The notes below the pieces were generated by a model. The model had not been told where the DNA came from, made no database searches, and saw only the letters and a program-made list of their open reading frames with translations. Positions 44,655 to 54,015 of a DNA stretch of 64,000 nt are shown piece by piece; the first letter of the stretch is position 1, and each line of letters opens with the position of its first letter. A program made the translations under genes and the position numbers. The DNA comes from an uncultured Bacteroidales bacterium (GTDB lineage: Bacteria; Bacteroidota; Bacteroidia; Bacteroidales; Paludibacteraceae): the NCBI GenBank assembly GCA_900319005.1, contig ONMV01000004.1, forward strand, positions 124,001 to 188,000. The letters are read 5' to 3'.

Positions 44655-45336
44655 AGATCAGTTTATGCCAGTAGTAGCAAAGGGGGTGAGTATATTTGAG
44701 TTGTTTCCAGGGGCGACTGGAATGCGGGGTGTGCAGGACAGGATTGGTCACCTGCAAGACATTCGTGAAACCCAGTTGGCGGGACAGACGACTGATAGTC
44801 ACGTCGTACCAACTCTTTTTCGTATCCAGTTGTTCGAAGTCATATGCCTGCAGCAGTGCATTGGTCAAGAGCGTGCAACAGAACGACAGGCGCTTGGTGC
44901 AAGGTCCGTCCGTCTTGAGACCTTTGGCATACTCGTACGGGAAGTTCACCGTACCTTGCGCATCGACGGTCACTGCCGCCACCATACCTATGCCGGCTGT
45001 TACTCCTTCGCATAAGCGCGCAACGGTGTCTTGGCGCACGGTCACATCACTCTCCACAATAACCAAGTGTTGTCCCTGGGCGAGGCATGCGCGTTGGGCA
45101 TGGATGAGTGTCCGGCGGTAGTTGGGCGAAGGATGGTCGGTCAGTTCGCTTAGATGAATGAGTTCAAAACCGAGTTCCTGCGCCAAGGTGTCCAAGCGCG
45201 CCGCATTCTCCGGTAAAGAGAAATCGTCATAGACGGTGAGGAACTGTCCGCCAGCCACAATGGCGCGGATGGCCTGCTCGGCTGTCTCCAGTGAGTCCTT
45301 CACTGGCATGATAATATGGTACTGCTCAATCAACAT
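44635..45336 (-). CDS. Glycosyltransferase, GT-A fold (family 2-like)
   Basis: 233 aa. N-terminal YHIIMPVKDSLETAEQAIRA and LTVYDDFSLPENAARL match the start of GT2 enzymes; HLVIVESDVTVRQDTV gives an E-S-D in place of a DxD. The end (HPLCYYWHKLIYGRDKI) is basic and may contact the membrane. Likely adds a sugar to the LPS core or O-antigen. It overlaps the fucosyltransferase-like gene upstream by 11 nt and the fused GT/kinase downstream by 20 nt. Confidence 0.85.
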   Translation of the reverse strand: MLIEQYHIIMPVKDSLETAEQAIRAIVAGGQFLTVYDDFSLPENAARLDTLAQELGFELIHLSELTDHPSPNYRRTLIHAQRACLAQGQHLVIVESDVTVRQDTVARLCEGVTAGIGMVAAVTVDAQGTVNFPYEYAKGLKTDGPCTKRLSFCCTLLTNALLQAYDFEQLDTKKSWYDVTISRLSRQLGFTNVLQVTNPVLHTPHSSRPWKQLKYTHPLCYYWHKLIYGRDKI

Positions 45337-46204
45337 CTATGGTCATCCAGTTAGAGGGTAGGATATCGGGGCGCGGTCTGTTGCGAAACCAGGTGTTCGG
45401 TGCGATCGTGACGGTGTCTTGGTCTTGTCCTAACCATGCGCCCCACCAGGAGAAACTGCTGTTGGCGATGATATGATGACGGCATAGACTCATCAACTGC
45501 ATGTCAAGATACGCGTCGGGGCCTTCGTGCCCGCTGACGAAAATCGTATCGGACGGGAAGAATGCCTGCGCTTTGCACCAATCCGGATCATCCGAGAAGA
45601 CATAAAAAACCGGTTGCTTCACCTGCGCTTGTATCGCTTTAATGGCGCGGCGGTAATAGTTCTCCGAACAGACGTTATAATCTTCGACACGCCGTTTCTT
45701 GAGATAGTCTCCGCGGCGGACATGCACACTCACGCTGCGGGTGGATTGTATCTGTTGCGCCAGAGCCTCATCGGCGAGCGGCAAGGGCAGACGGAAGTGA
45801 AAAGCCTGCCGTACTTGATCGGCCACTTCCTCAAAATAGTGCTCGCTTTGCCAATAGCCCTGCAGATAACTGTTCTCTGCATTCAGCATTTCGGGACACC
45901 ATCCCTTCGCAGGATCGGGTTCAAGTACCACTTGTCCCGTCGTGTGTTTTTTCCATCCGAGCGCACGGCGGATAACCGAGAATAGGTCTTTACTCACATC
46001 AGCCAATTGATCCCGATCCGCGGTCGTCGCATGGTCCGGATGAATAGCAAAAATACGCTCTAACTCATAGCCGTTGTGCGAGGGGCGATGCTGATAGACC
46101 GACGCGTCCATCTTGGTGTCCGGCCGATGGTGCTTCAGCGCCAGATAGAAGGCGTACTGAAACATCTGATTGCCCAAACCCGAGTGTATCTGCACGATGT
46201 TCAT
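45326..46204 (-). CDS. Alpha-1,2-fucosyltransferase-like glycosyltransferase (GT11)
   Basis: 292 aa. GT11 landmarks: MNIVQIHSGLGNQMFQYAFY at the start, VSVHVRRGDYLKKRRVEDYN (the H-x-R-R-G-D-Y GDP-fucose motif, ~156-162), FYVFSDDPDWCKAQAFF and HHIIANSSFSWWGAWLGQ near the C-terminus. The family transfers L-fucose, or a related sugar, from GDP in alpha-1,2 linkage, usually in LPS or capsule of host-associated bacteria. It starts 1 nt after the wzi-like gene stop in the same operon. Confidence 0.92.
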   Translation of the reverse strand: MNIVQIHSGLGNQMFQYAFYLALKHHRPDTKMDASVYQHRPSHNGYELERIFAIHPDHATTADRDQLADVSKDLFSVIRRALGWKKHTTGQVVLEPDPAKGWCPEMLNAENSYLQGYWQSEHYFEEVADQVRQAFHFRLPLPLADEALAQQIQSTRSVSVHVRRGDYLKKRRVEDYNVCSENYYRRAIKAIQAQVKQPVFYVFSDDPDWCKAQAFFPSDTIFVSGHEGPDAYLDMQLMSLCRHHIIANSSFSWWGAWLGQDQDTVTIAPNTWFRNRPRPDILPSNWMTIDVD

Positions 46205-46205
46205 C

Positions 46206-47627
46206 TTAGTAACTATGAATGATGCCGCGCTTGGCGACGGTTATGAGTGCGCCGAACTGATTGCCGAACTGCGAACCGAAGTCTGCCGCCAACCGAACAC
46301 CGAAGTCCAGTCCCCATGCTTTCTCTACATGTTTCTTGACCTCAATCATCAGCGCCGTGTTCTGACTTGTTTTCTGGGCCCGATAGGTGCCCCAGTTGCG
46401 TGTATAGGATGCAATCAATCGATATTCGTAGCCGTATATATTACCGGCGATGCCTGCGAAATGAGTGCGTACGCGGTTGTTGCTCAGACTCATCAGCGGA
46501 TTACCTATCGTGCGTCCGAAATGGGTCCAACCTTGTGCGTAACTACTGTTGTTGTAATAGTCGCTGCGACCACCGTAAACCAATCCGTCTCGGTCATGGA
46601 AAGGACCGTCCTGACCCGTTGTGTTCATGAATTCATAGGTGAGCGAATGAATAAACGGCCATTGTGTCTGGCATATTGATAAACCCCATAGACCGTCCGT
46701 TTGGTTACTACGACCTATAAAGTTCGCACTTTTGTCTTCAAAAATGGTTTGCCAATAAGCAGTAATTCTCCATTGACTCCATTTGGCGGTTAGAGCCAGT
46801 TCTTGAAATCCCAGATGGTTACCCTCCGCATTGAGCTGGTCGCTCAAATTGTTTCCTCCACTCGCGGCCCTGAAAATATGGGAGAAAGCAGTCCAGTCGG
46901 TAGCAAACTGACCATATACAGGAGAATATCCTCCCCATTGTGCAGCGTGGTGAAACTCATAACTGATATTGATTGGCAGACTGCCGCCTACACGCAAGCC
47001 GGCAAATTTGTAATGCAGTAGTGCATTGCGAGTGGCGACAGTTGTATCTATTCGACAGGCATCTACAAACCAACCGTGCGTCATTCCGCACTTAACCTCC
47101 AAATATCCGAAAAGACCGGGGAACGGAGTGTACTTGTCTATTCCGATACTTACGCTTGGGATGGGCTGTGCGTTACCGCTGAATAGCAATCCTCCGGTGG
47201 AGAGGGACGGATTTTGGCTTCCGCATGTCATGGGACGGATACCGGCAGTAATATCAATGATATACAAACGTACATGGGCATATAGTTGCCGGAAATAACC
47301 TGTGGCGCGTTCGGTATCAAACCGTCCGGTGAGTGCGACGGCAAAATCGTAGTCATACCATCGCGAGGGACGTGTGGCGGGTTTATAGATACCCATGGTG
47401 ATGTTCCCGCTGTATGGCGCCGCACTGATGTTGCCGTTCTCTTTGGCGTGCAGCCAGAATGGTGCAGTGCTGCCGGTGGATGCCAAAGCAGAGATCTCCG
47501 CCCCATACAGAATAGTGTCGCGTGCGGTGTCTGGCTGATGCATGGCTACCGGCCACCAATCGGCGGCAGAACTCATGAGCGTGCAACAGAGCCATACAGT
47601 CAATACTATGTGCCGTTTAGTCTTCAA
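46206..47627 (-). CDS. Capsule assembly Wzi-family outer-membrane protein
   Basis: 473 aa. TTG start at 47627 overlapping the end of the kelch gene (TTGAAGACTAA); it is the only start that keeps the signal sequence [20 protein letters not shown]. The barrel carries the family's marked motif TYEFMNTTGQDGPFHDRDGL, YGGRSDYYNNSSYAQGW and GRTIGNPLMSL. Wzi-type proteins are surface lectin barrels that hold capsule or O-polysaccharide chains, in line with the glycosyltransferases downstream. It ends in the aromatic GIIHSY. Confidence 0.87.
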   Translation of the reverse strand: MKTKRHIVLTVWLCCTLMSSAADWWPVAMHQPDTARDTILYGAEISALASTGSTAPFWLHAKENGNISAAPYSGNITMGIYKPATRPSRWYDYDFAVALTGRFDTERATGYFRQLYAHVRLYIIDITAGIRPMTCGSQNPSLSTGGLLFSGNAQPIPSVSIGIDKYTPFPGLFGYLEVKCGMTHGWFVDACRIDTTVATRNALLHYKFAGLRVGGSLPINISYEFHHAAQWGGYSPVYGQFATDWTAFSHIFRAASGGNNLSDQLNAEGNHLGFQELALTAKWSQWRITAYWQTIFEDKSANFIGRSNQTDGLWGLSICQTQWPFIHSLTYEFMNTTGQDGPFHDRDGLVYGGRSDYYNNSSYAQGWTHFGRTIGNPLMSLSNNRVRTHFAGIAGNIYGYEYRLIASYTRNWGTYRAQKTSQNTALMIEVKKHVEKAWGLDFGVRLAADFGSQFGNQFGALITVAKRGIIHSY

Positions 47628-48585
47628 TCAAGTACCAATGTGTGTGCAGATGTCCGAATTTATCTTCTCCTAAACCGAAATAGAGCCGGTTGCCTATGCC
47701 GCATGCTGTTCCATTTTCCATTGTGCCGCAAGGTATTGTGCCGCAGTATGCCCATTGGTTCGTTTCCGGTGTGTATCGTAATATATCCTCGTAATGGAAT
47801 CCTGTCGTCAATGAATCGCCGTAATGCCATCCTCCCATCACCCATACATGCTTGTCCGTTCCTGCGCTTATGGCGTTATGCCGTCCGCTTCCGGGGACAG
47901 ACGCGCGACCTTCCCAGTGTCCGTCGGCGAACCACTCCCACCATCCGCTGCGACTGTAGCGGCGGAATCCTGTTCCTGCAAAATAGCGGCCGTTACACTG
48001 TGCAACAACGGGGGACATCGCGCGGTCGGGAATGGAACCGCTCTGTTCCTGCTTTGTCCATGTGTCCGCTTGGATATCGTAGCGCCAAACGACATTGGTG
48101 AATCCGTTAAAACCGAAACCGACCCATATATATTGATTATCTGTCCAACTGATAGCGGCTACTGTTTGAGACACGGGAAAATCTGCCTTCCTTGTCCACT
48201 GTTCGTTTTGCGGGTTGTAGCACCACCAGTCGTGTAGATAACTGGCCTCGTTATGCACACTGCCTCCGTCATAACCCAAGCCGAGAAACACTCCTTGCTG
48301 TGTTGCGCACGCTGTGCCGTTGGCGCGCGGAGTGATAGGAATAGCGCTCGATTCATCCCATTGGTCGGTATCTGTGTTGTAACGAAGCATGGTCTGGGAA
48401 TATGCATTATTGGGTTTGCGGCCACTGACAATATAAATGATCTCGCCCGCGCTGAAAGACATAGCCACAGCTCTGCCTTCCGGCGGTGTCGCACATTCGC
48501 GTATCGGCTGGTCCACTTCCGGAATACTGTTGCATGCCGTAAGGGCAGCAACAATCATCAACCCTATGTACCTCACTCCTTTCAC
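47617..48585 (-). CDS. Kelch-repeat lipoprotein
   Basis: 322 aa. GTG start at 48585 overlapping the lptB stop. Signal and lipobox: [20 protein letters not shown] with Cys at ~18, so it is a lipid-anchored outer- or inner-membrane protein. Five or six kelch-type blades follow, each with a hydrophobic strand, Gly-Gly-like turn and W ([65 protein letters not shown]). Likely a beta-propeller that binds glycan or protein. It sits in the LPS/capsule operon. Confidence 0.85.
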   Translation of the reverse strand: MKGVRYIGLMIVAALTACNSIPEVDQPIRECATPPEGRAVAMSFSAGEIIYIVSGRKPNNAYSQTMLRYNTDTDQWDESSAIPITPRANGTACATQQGVFLGLGYDGGSVHNEASYLHDWWCYNPQNEQWTRKADFPVSQTVAAISWTDNQYIWVGFGFNGFTNVVWRYDIQADTWTKQEQSGSIPDRAMSPVVAQCNGRYFAGTGFRRYSRSGWWEWFADGHWEGRASVPGSGRHNAISAGTDKHVWVMGGWHYGDSLTTGFHYEDILRYTPETNQWAYCGTIPCGTMENGTACGIGNRLYFGLGEDKFGHLHTHWYLIED

Positions 48586-49328
48586 TCCTTCACATCACTC
48601 CTTCTCTTCAGTTCAAAATTACGGCCTAAGTAATTCTGCCGAACTACAGGGTTGGCAGCCAATTCTTCCGGTGTGCCATGGAAGAGGATTTTTCCTTCAA
48701 AAAGGAGGTACGCACGGTCGGTAATCATGAGCGTCTCATCGACGTTATGGTCGGTAATCAGAATACCGATATTCTTATCTTTGAGCTTCCAAACGACGTC
48801 CTGGATTTCCTGTACGGCAATCGGATCGACGCCCGCAAAAGGTTCGTCCAGCATCACAAACTTCGGTTCGATAGCCAGACAGCGGGCTATCTCCGTCCGG
48901 CGTCGTTCTCCACCGCTCAGACGGTCACCTAAGTTATAGCGCACATGCGCGAGGTTGAACTCTTTGATGAGTTGTTCCAATTTCTCTGCCTGGTACTCTT
49001 TGCTGAAATTGGTTAACTCCAGTACTGAGCGGATATTATCCTCTACCGTCATTTTTCGGAAGACACTTGCTTCCTGCGGCAGATAACCGATACCCATTTT
49101 CGCGCGTTTGTACATCGGGAAATTGGTGATGTCGTCATCATTGAGGAAGATACGACCGTTATTGGCAGCCACAAGTCCCGTAGTCATATAGAAAGTCGTG
49201 GTTTTGCCTGCTCCGTTAGGTCCCAACAGGCCCACGATTTCTCCCTGCTCCAACTCAATGGAGACATCATTCACCACGGTTCGCTTGCCGTATTTCTTAA
49301 TCAGATGTTCTGTTCTTAACGTATCCAT
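48582..49328 (-). CDS. lptB: LPS export ABC transporter ATPase LptB
   Basis: 248 aa. Walker [19 protein letters not shown]-loop [16 protein letters not shown], signature [16 protein letters not shown], Walker [16 protein letters not shown] and switch His TDHNVDETL; all match LptB closely ([20 protein letters not shown] and DPIAV are characteristic). It powers LPS extraction with LptF/LptG, one of which is encoded at 27426-28499. ATG at 49328 is used; a TTG one codon upstream is less likely. It follows xth after 85 nt of word repeats and overlaps the kelch lipoprotein by 4 nt. Confidence 0.95.
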   Translation of the reverse strand: MDTLRTEHLIKKYGKRTVVNDVSIELEQGEIVGLLGPNGAGKTTTFYMTTGLVAANNGRIFLNDDDITNFPMYKRAKMGIGYLPQEASVFRKMTVEDNIRSVLELTNFSKEYQAEKLEQLIKEFNLAHVRYNLGDRLSGGERRRTEIARCLAIEPKFVMLDEPFAGVDPIAVQEIQDVVWKLKDKNIGILITDHNVDETLMITDRAYLLFEGKILFHGTPEELAANPVVRQNYLGRNFELKRRSDVKE

Positions 49329-49413
49329 CAAATGATTTACGATTTACAAATTTACGATTTACGAATTATTTACGATTTATTTTTGATTTACGATTTGAAG
49401 CAGCAATCAATCG
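49329..49413. repeat. Word repeat between xth and lptB
   Basis: Degenerate tandem copies of GATTTACGATTTACAAATTT / TTTACGATTTAC fill the gap. Confidence 0.65.
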
Positions 49414-50175
49414 TCAATTAAGTTCTACCATTACCGGGCAATGATCCGAGTGAATAGCTTCGGTTAGTATTTTTCCTTCTTGGAGCCGGTTCTTCAGGTT
49501 CTCGCTGACCCATAAATAATCGATGCGCCAACCCACGTTGCGTGCTCGTGCACCGGCTCTCCAGCTCCACCAGCTGTATCGTTCGGCACTCTGGTCAAAG
49601 ACGCGGAATGAATCGACCAGCCCACTTGCTTCCCAGCGATCCATCCATTCGCGCTCTTCGGGCAAGAAACCTGACACACCGATTTGCCGCTCCGGATGGT
49701 TGATGTCTATGGGTTTATGGCAGATGTTATAATCGCCGCATATCACGAGGTTAGGCCGCTCTTTGCGCAATTCGTTTACCCATACCAGAAAATCCTCCAA
49801 GAACTCCATTTTGAAATCCTGCCGCACATCGCCTGTCGTGCCGCTCGGTATATAAGCATCCACGATTGTCAGATCGCCGAAATCCACCCGCAGGACGCGT
49901 CCCTCCCTGTCGTACTTCGGATTACTCATACCTACGACTACTTTGTCCGGCTCTTGTTTGGTGAAGATGCACACTCCCGAGTATCCTTTTTTCTCTGCCG
50001 AGTGAATATAACTATGATAGCCTAACTCTTGAAAAGCCATCACATCGATCTGCTCCGGTTGCGCTTTGCTCTCTTGGATACAAAACACATCGGGGTCTTC
50101 GCCCTTTAACCAATCCAGCAGCCCTTTGCTGATAGCCGACCGGATACCATTTAGATTATAACTGATTATTTTCAT
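49414..50175 (-). CDS. xth: Exodeoxyribonuclease III family AP endonuclease
   Basis: 253 aa. [36 protein letters not shown] (catalytic Glu), [39 protein letters not shown] (Asp/Asn of the active site), [29 protein letters not shown] and the final SDHCPV (Asp-His). The enzyme incises abasic sites and degrades 3' ends in base excision repair. The ATG lies inside the end of the M6 protease gene, giving a 20-nt overlap. Confidence 0.95.
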   Translation of the reverse strand: MKIISYNLNGIRSAISKGLLDWLKGEDPDVFCIQESKAQPEQIDVMAFQELGYHSYIHSAEKKGYSGVCIFTKQEPDKVVVGMSNPKYDREGRVLRVDFGDLTIVDAYIPSGTTGDVRQDFKMEFLEDFLVWVNELRKERPNLVICGDYNICHKPIDINHPERQIGVSGFLPEEREWMDRWEASGLVDSFRVFDQSAERYSWWSWRAGARARNVGWRIDYLWVSENLKNRLQEGKILTEAIHSDHCPVMVELN

Positions 50176-51769
50176 AACCCATTATGTCATATGTTTTATT
50201 TCCGCGGCGGATGATGATCCTGCCGTTATGTAGTTCTTTTCTGGTCTTTTCGTTCTCTGAGGGCACTTTCTCTACATCCTCCGGAAGCGGTGCTCCCCTG
50301 TAACAGAAACGGATGACGCCATCCTCTTCCGAACGCGATATATTGGTTATCTCGTGCCATGTAAGCGATGTCCACTCATTGACCGTCCCTGCGGGAAAGG
50401 CGTCTGAGGCTCTGCCGATGTAGGTTGTATTCGCTTTCGCTTCCAAGATATCAACGCCCATCTTTTGCTCGGAGCAGTTCACCTGATTGGTTCTCCACCG
50501 AGAGCGGTTAAAAGAGATCTTGGTAATCAGCATCCCTTCTCCCGGAAGGTGCTGGTCCCAACCCTCCCGTTTGCGGTCTTCCAGCAGGTAGAACGTCGCG
50601 GGGCTTGGAGCCGAGCCGACGAGGTTATGCCAGTTAGTGGAACTGATCAGCAGCGACTCCCCCTCTCCTTCATTGATAGGACGCAGGGTGACGTACTCCG
50701 GATCGGTCAGAACGCGTGGCATTAACCAACCCATATAAAACCGCTCGTACGCCGAATAAGCGGGCGGTGTATTACCATCGTTGTTATACGAACCCTGATC
50801 CATTATGTCCCAATTACACAACGTGTGCAGACCAATCAACTCTTCGTTGTTCTCGTACAGATCCGGCAAACCGAGTACATGGCTGAACTCATGACAGATA
50901 GTACCGACACCTTCGTATAGTTTATTATTGAAATCGAGTTCGTTGCTGCACGCGTAATGACCGATATATTTCCCGTCGTGACGGTAATAATAGTAACTCA
51001 TGTCCGATTGATGAGGCCAAATAGTACCTTCCGGACCTCCATCCGCCTCACCGAATCCGGCATAAAGGACATACACAAGATCTACATATCCGTCATTGTT
51101 ACTGTCGTATTGTCGGAAATCTATTCCCTCTGAGTCTGCTTTGTCGCACGCATCCTTGATCATCTCATATACGTTCGCATCTTTCCCGTAATCGGTGTTC
51201 TGACCATAATAAGAGGCGTTTTGGCTCAGTTCCAGAGGACCTACTACATCAAAAACGGGATTGTACTGACCGTAACTCTGGTCGTGGAAATACTGTTGCA
51301 CGCTTCCGGAAGAAGTAATATGCGTGAAATAGGTCCAAGCTCCCGTATTAACTTTCACCATATAGTCACGCGTGAAATGAGTTCCGTTCAGCATGCTGTC
51401 GATTGTATCTTTGGGAGTGCTGAATTTGGTGTCTGCAAAATTCACCAGCAGTACTAACACTCGGGGCACCAAGTAGGGTGTATCGCCTATAGACTCTTCG
51501 TGTAGAGGTGCCCGATGAGGCTTCATAGCTTGTGCCCCTTCTATTCGTGCGCGTTTCTCTGCTTCCGTCATGGGTTTCAGTCTCTTTTCCTCCAACCATT
51601 GACCGGCTTGGTCGGTCATGTAATGAAAATGCTCATTACCGTGCAGGTACACGATTTTCTCGGTCCCGTCGTCCGCTGTGCGCACAATAGGTCCCCGGTA
51701 AGCAGGCACTCCGCTCACCCTCATCGCTGCCATGAACAGCAGAAATACTATAAAGTTCTTAATTTTCAA
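50156..51769 (-). CDS. Secreted M6-family-like metalloprotease with prodomain and altered sorting tail
   Basis: 537 aa. TTG start at 51769 overlapping the upstream gene's stop (TTGAAAATTAA). Signal sequence [20 protein letters not shown], then a prodomain (~20-75: [33 protein letters not shown]). The catalytic domain (~85-460) has [36 protein letters not shown], zinc motif [18 protein letters not shown] (HEFSH) and [13 protein letters not shown] (Met-turn). The C-terminal tail [20 protein letters not shown] matches the shared tail until it ends GYENNQL, where it overlaps xth. A secreted or surface protease; substrates unknown. The gene directly upstream encodes a stand-alone copy of the prodomain. 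Confidence 0.88.
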   Translation of the reverse strand: MKIKNFIVFLLFMAAMRVSGVPAYRGPIVRTADDGTEKIVYLHGNEHFHYMTDQAGQWLEEKRLKPMTEAEKRARIEGAQAMKPHRAPLHEESIGDTPYLVPRVLVLLVNFADTKFSTPKDTIDSMLNGTHFTRDYMVKVNTGAWTYFTHITSSGSVQQYFHDQSYGQYNPVFDVVGPLELSQNASYYGQNTDYGKDANVYEMIKDACDKADSEGIDFRQYDSNNDGYVDLVYVLYAGFGEADGGPEGTIWPHQSDMSYYYYRHDGKYIGHYACSNELDFNNKLYEGVGTICHEFSHVLGLPDLYENNEELIGLHTLCNWDIMDQGSYNNDGNTPPAYSAYERFYMGWLMPRVLTDPEYVTLRPINEGEGESLLISSTNWHNLVGSAPSPATFYLLEDRKREGWDQHLPGEGMLITKISFNRSRWRTNQVNCSEQKMGVDILEAKANTTYIGRASDAFPAGTVNEWTSLTWHEITNISRSEEDGVIRFCYRGAPLPEDVEKVPSENEKTRKELHNGRIIIRRGNKTYDIMGYENNQL

Positions 51770-52097
51770 ATCTCTTCCCGTGTTTCTCTAACCAACGCTT
51801 TTGACATTTGCTTCGATCCTCTGCGTTGCGGGCTTTCTTGCAACTTGTCACCAGCTCTCCTTTGCGGTTGGTTTTCACATATTTCAACCATCCGCGTTTG
51901 TTCTCACGAATCAACCATCCGTCTTCTGTCATGTTCCAATGTTTGTGTTCGTCTCCTCGCAAATACGTACGCAAGACATATCCATTCGGCTGTTTGCGTT
52001 CAATCAATCCGCGATAAGCCGGTACACGTGCCGGTCCATCCGCCCACATCCCGATACTCATCAAGCCCATCAGGACCAAAACTAAAATCTTCTTCAT
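51759..52097 (-). CDS. Free-standing M6-protease prodomain-like protein
   Basis: 112 aa. Signal peptide MKKILVLVLMGLMSIGMWAD, then VPAYRGLIERKQPNGYVLRT, YLRGDEHKHWNMTEDGWLIR and a basic end. The VPAYRG, Y-L-x-G-x-E-H and M-T-x-x-G/D-x-W-L positions line up with the prodomain of the M6 protease encoded right after it (11-nt overlap), and more loosely with APARRGWMTRTLSDGTSVEV of the proteases at 56815 and 58674. It has no catalytic domain. It may act in trans as inhibitor or folding helper, or be a leftover of gene duplication. Confidence 0.75.
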   Translation of the reverse strand: MKKILVLVLMGLMSIGMWADGPARVPAYRGLIERKQPNGYVLRTYLRGDEHKHWNMTEDGWLIRENKRGWLKYVKTNRKGELVTSCKKARNAEDRSKCQKRWLEKHGKRFEN

Positions 52098-52855
52098 TGT
52101 ATATTCGCTTTTTTTACTTTCTTGAATAGTTCTGAGGCAAAGACAAAATCGTTGAGTGCCTCATTTGTGCTTGTCATAATCTCATGCCGGCTTCCCTGCC
52201 ATTCTTTCTTTCCTCCTTTGAGGAACAGGATGTTATCGCCTATTTCCATGATGGAGTTCATATCATGACTATTGACGATGGTACAGATGTTATACTCCCG
52301 TGTGATATCTTGTATCAGCGCATCGATTACCAGACTGGTCTTCGGGTCGAGACCCGAGTTAGGCTCGTCGCAGAAGAGATATTTGGGTTCTAAGACAATC
52401 GCCCGAGCGATAGCTACACGTTTCTGCTGTCCACCGCTGATCTCGCTGGGCATCAGATTCCAAACCCTCTCCGGCATCTCCACACGACGCAAGCAGAACT
52501 CCGCACGTTCCTGCATCTCCTCCAGGCTCTTATGTGAAAACATCTCCATCGGAAAGAGCACGTTCTCCATCACAGTCATTGAATCGAACAGTGCGCTGCC
52601 CTGAAACAGCATTCCCACCTCGCGATGTAGCATCCGGATGTCATCGCTACCCATCATAGCCAAATCGCGGCCGTCATAGAGGATCTGTCCGCTATCTACG
52701 GTGTGCAAGCCGATGAGGCTTTTCATCAGAACGGTCTTACCCGAACCGGATTGACCGATGATCATGTTCACCTGTCCGTCATGCATCTCCGTACTAATAT
52801 GGTTCAGCACGACATTCCCGTCAAACGATTTTACAACGTCTCTAACTTCTATCAT
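52094..52855 (-). CDS. MlaF-like phospholipid ABC transporter ATPase
   Basis: 253 aa. Walker A GQSGSGKTVLMKSLIGL, Q-loop GMLFQGSALFDSMTVMENV, signature EISGGQQKRVAIARAI, Walker B YLFCDEPNSGLDPKTS and switch His IVNSHDMNSIMEI. FQGSALFDSMTV and DEPNSGLDP are typical of the MlaF group, which moves phospholipids between membranes with MlaE and an MCE-domain protein. It overlaps mlaE by 4 nt. No MCE gene in the window. Confidence 0.92.
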   Translation of the reverse strand: MIEVRDVVKSFDGNVVLNHISTEMHDGQVNMIIGQSGSGKTVLMKSLIGLHTVDSGQILYDGRDLAMMGSDDIRMLHREVGMLFQGSALFDSMTVMENVLFPMEMFSHKSLEEMQERAEFCLRRVEMPERVWNLMPSEISGGQQKRVAIARAIVLEPKYLFCDEPNSGLDPKTSLVIDALIQDITREYNICTIVNSHDMNSIMEIGDNILFLKGGKKEWQGSRHEIMTSTNEALNDFVFASELFKKVKKANIQ

Positions 52856-53589
52856 AGTAGCAATTTACTTAAAATGAGGTCGAGGAAGAGGATCATTATG
52901 TTTGAGTTTACTACGGCATTTGTGCTCGCGCGTCCAACATCCAATGCACCTCCGCGGACGAAATAACCATAATAACTGCTCATGCTGGTAATCACGAACG
53001 CAAACACCAGACTCTTGATGATTCCGTACCAAACGAAATAGGGGTTAAAGGCGTATTGTACACCCACTAAGTAATCATGCACCGTAATAATATCCGTGAA
53101 GACGCCGACCGCCCATCCTCCTACCAGACCGACTGCCGTGGAGATGATTACTAACATCGGCATCATTGTTACAAATGCCAGGATTTTCGGCAAAATCAGA
53201 TAATTGGCGCTATTCACACCCATAATCTCCATGGCATCGATCTGCTCCGTGATACGCATCGTACCAATCTCCGAAGCGATGTTACTGCCCACTTTGCCTG
53301 CCAGAATAAGGCATAAGATTGTGCTGGAGAACTCCAGTAAGAGTGTTTCGCGTGTCAGCAGACCAGTTGTGTAAGTCGGTAACAGCGGATTCTCCGTGTT
53401 TGTCTTCGCCTGAATAGTTAAGATGGCCCCGATAAAAACAGAGATGATCAGTACAATCGGCAAGCTCTGCAAACCCTGTTTTTCCAGTTCCCTGCTGTAC
53501 TGACGCCAAAACATCCGCTGTCTGTCCGGCATCCTCAGCACTTTGCCCATTAAGAGGGTATATTCTCCTATGTGTTGTAAAATATGCAT
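52852..53589 (-). CDS. MlaE family phospholipid transport permease
   Basis: 245 aa from ATG 53589 (MHILQHIGEYTLLMGKVLRM); the longer frame to 53664 crosses the promoter. Five or six hydrophobic segments (VLIISVFIGAILTIQAKTNT; LCLILAGKVGSNIASEIGTM; FVTMMPMLVIISTAVGLVGG; SLVFAFVITSMSSYYGYFV). The conserved RITEQIDAMEIMGVNSANYL follows EIGTM, as expected for MlaE. First gene of the long minus-strand operon. Confidence 0.93.
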   Translation of the reverse strand: MHILQHIGEYTLLMGKVLRMPDRQRMFWRQYSRELEKQGLQSLPIVLIISVFIGAILTIQAKTNTENPLLPTYTTGLLTRETLLLEFSSTILCLILAGKVGSNIASEIGTMRITEQIDAMEIMGVNSANYLILPKILAFVTMMPMLVIISTAVGLVGGWAVGVFTDIITVHDYLVGVQYAFNPYFVWYGIIKSLVFAFVITSMSSYYGYFVRGGALDVGRASTNAVVNSNIMILFLDLILSKLLL

Positions 53590-53612
53590 ACCACCGCAAA
53601 TTAAAATTCGCG

Positions 53613-53644
53613 CAAAGGTACTACAAATTTTGCATATATGCAAA
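53613..53644 (-). promoter_or_regulatory. Promoter of the mlaE operon
   Basis: Minus strand TTTG (53644-53641), 20 nt, TACCTTTG (53620-53613), giving a leader of about 20 nt. It probably drives the whole run of genes down to 42056. Confidence 0.75.
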
Positions 53645-53690
53645 TATTCAAGTGTTTTTTTCAAAAAACTGATAGTTTATTTTTCAAAAA

Positions 53691-53722
53691 TTTGCATACA
53701 TGAAATTTTTTGTGTACCTTTG
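53691..53722 (+). promoter_or_regulatory. Promoter of an orphan short transcription unit
   Basis: TTTG (53691-53694), 20 nt, TACCTTTG (53715-53722). No annotated gene follows; a terminator lies at 53912-53947. Confidence 0.7.
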
Positions 53723-53947
53723 CAGTCCAATTTGAATGACCTAAAATGATGAATAATTCTTGGGTTATTTTCTGCCCAAAATCAGCCCGTCGTAAGCCTG
53801 ACGTAAGCCTAACGACCCACTAACAGCCCACTAATCACCCACTAATCACCCACTCGAATCACGTTTTAACCCCGTTTTTTTCGGGAAAGACCTGATTGTG
53901 ATGTCGGCAATAAAACAGCCCCGCAGGATTTGCGGAGCTGTTTTATT
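53723..53947 (+). ncRNA. Candidate short transcript with no clear protein
   Basis: Between a good promoter and a terminator lie about 220 nt. The only frame of note starts at 53746 (MMNNSWVIFCPKSARRKPDV then SLTTH, 25 aa) and has no known match. The rest holds word repeats (GTAAGCCTGACGTAAGCCTAA; CCCACTAATCACCCACTAAT). It could be a small RNA or a leader-peptide unit. Confidence 0.35.
53912..53947. terminator. Bidirectional terminator
   Basis: AAAACAGC-C-CCGC, loop AGGATTT, GCGG-A-GCTGTTTT, with AT-rich runs on both sides. Serves the orphan unit (+) and the 54016 gene (-). Confidence 0.8.
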
Positions 53948-53955
53948 ATTGCGCA

Positions 53956-54015
53956 TTAATGCGCTATTCGGGCTCGCTATTCGGGCTCGTTATGCGAGTA
54001 CGTTACGCGAGTACG
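53956..54015. repeat. Word repeat abutting the 54016 stop codon
   Basis: Two tandem copies of GCTATTCGGGCTCG followed by two of GTTA(T/C)GCGAGTACG, ending at the stop codon. Confidence 0.6.
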
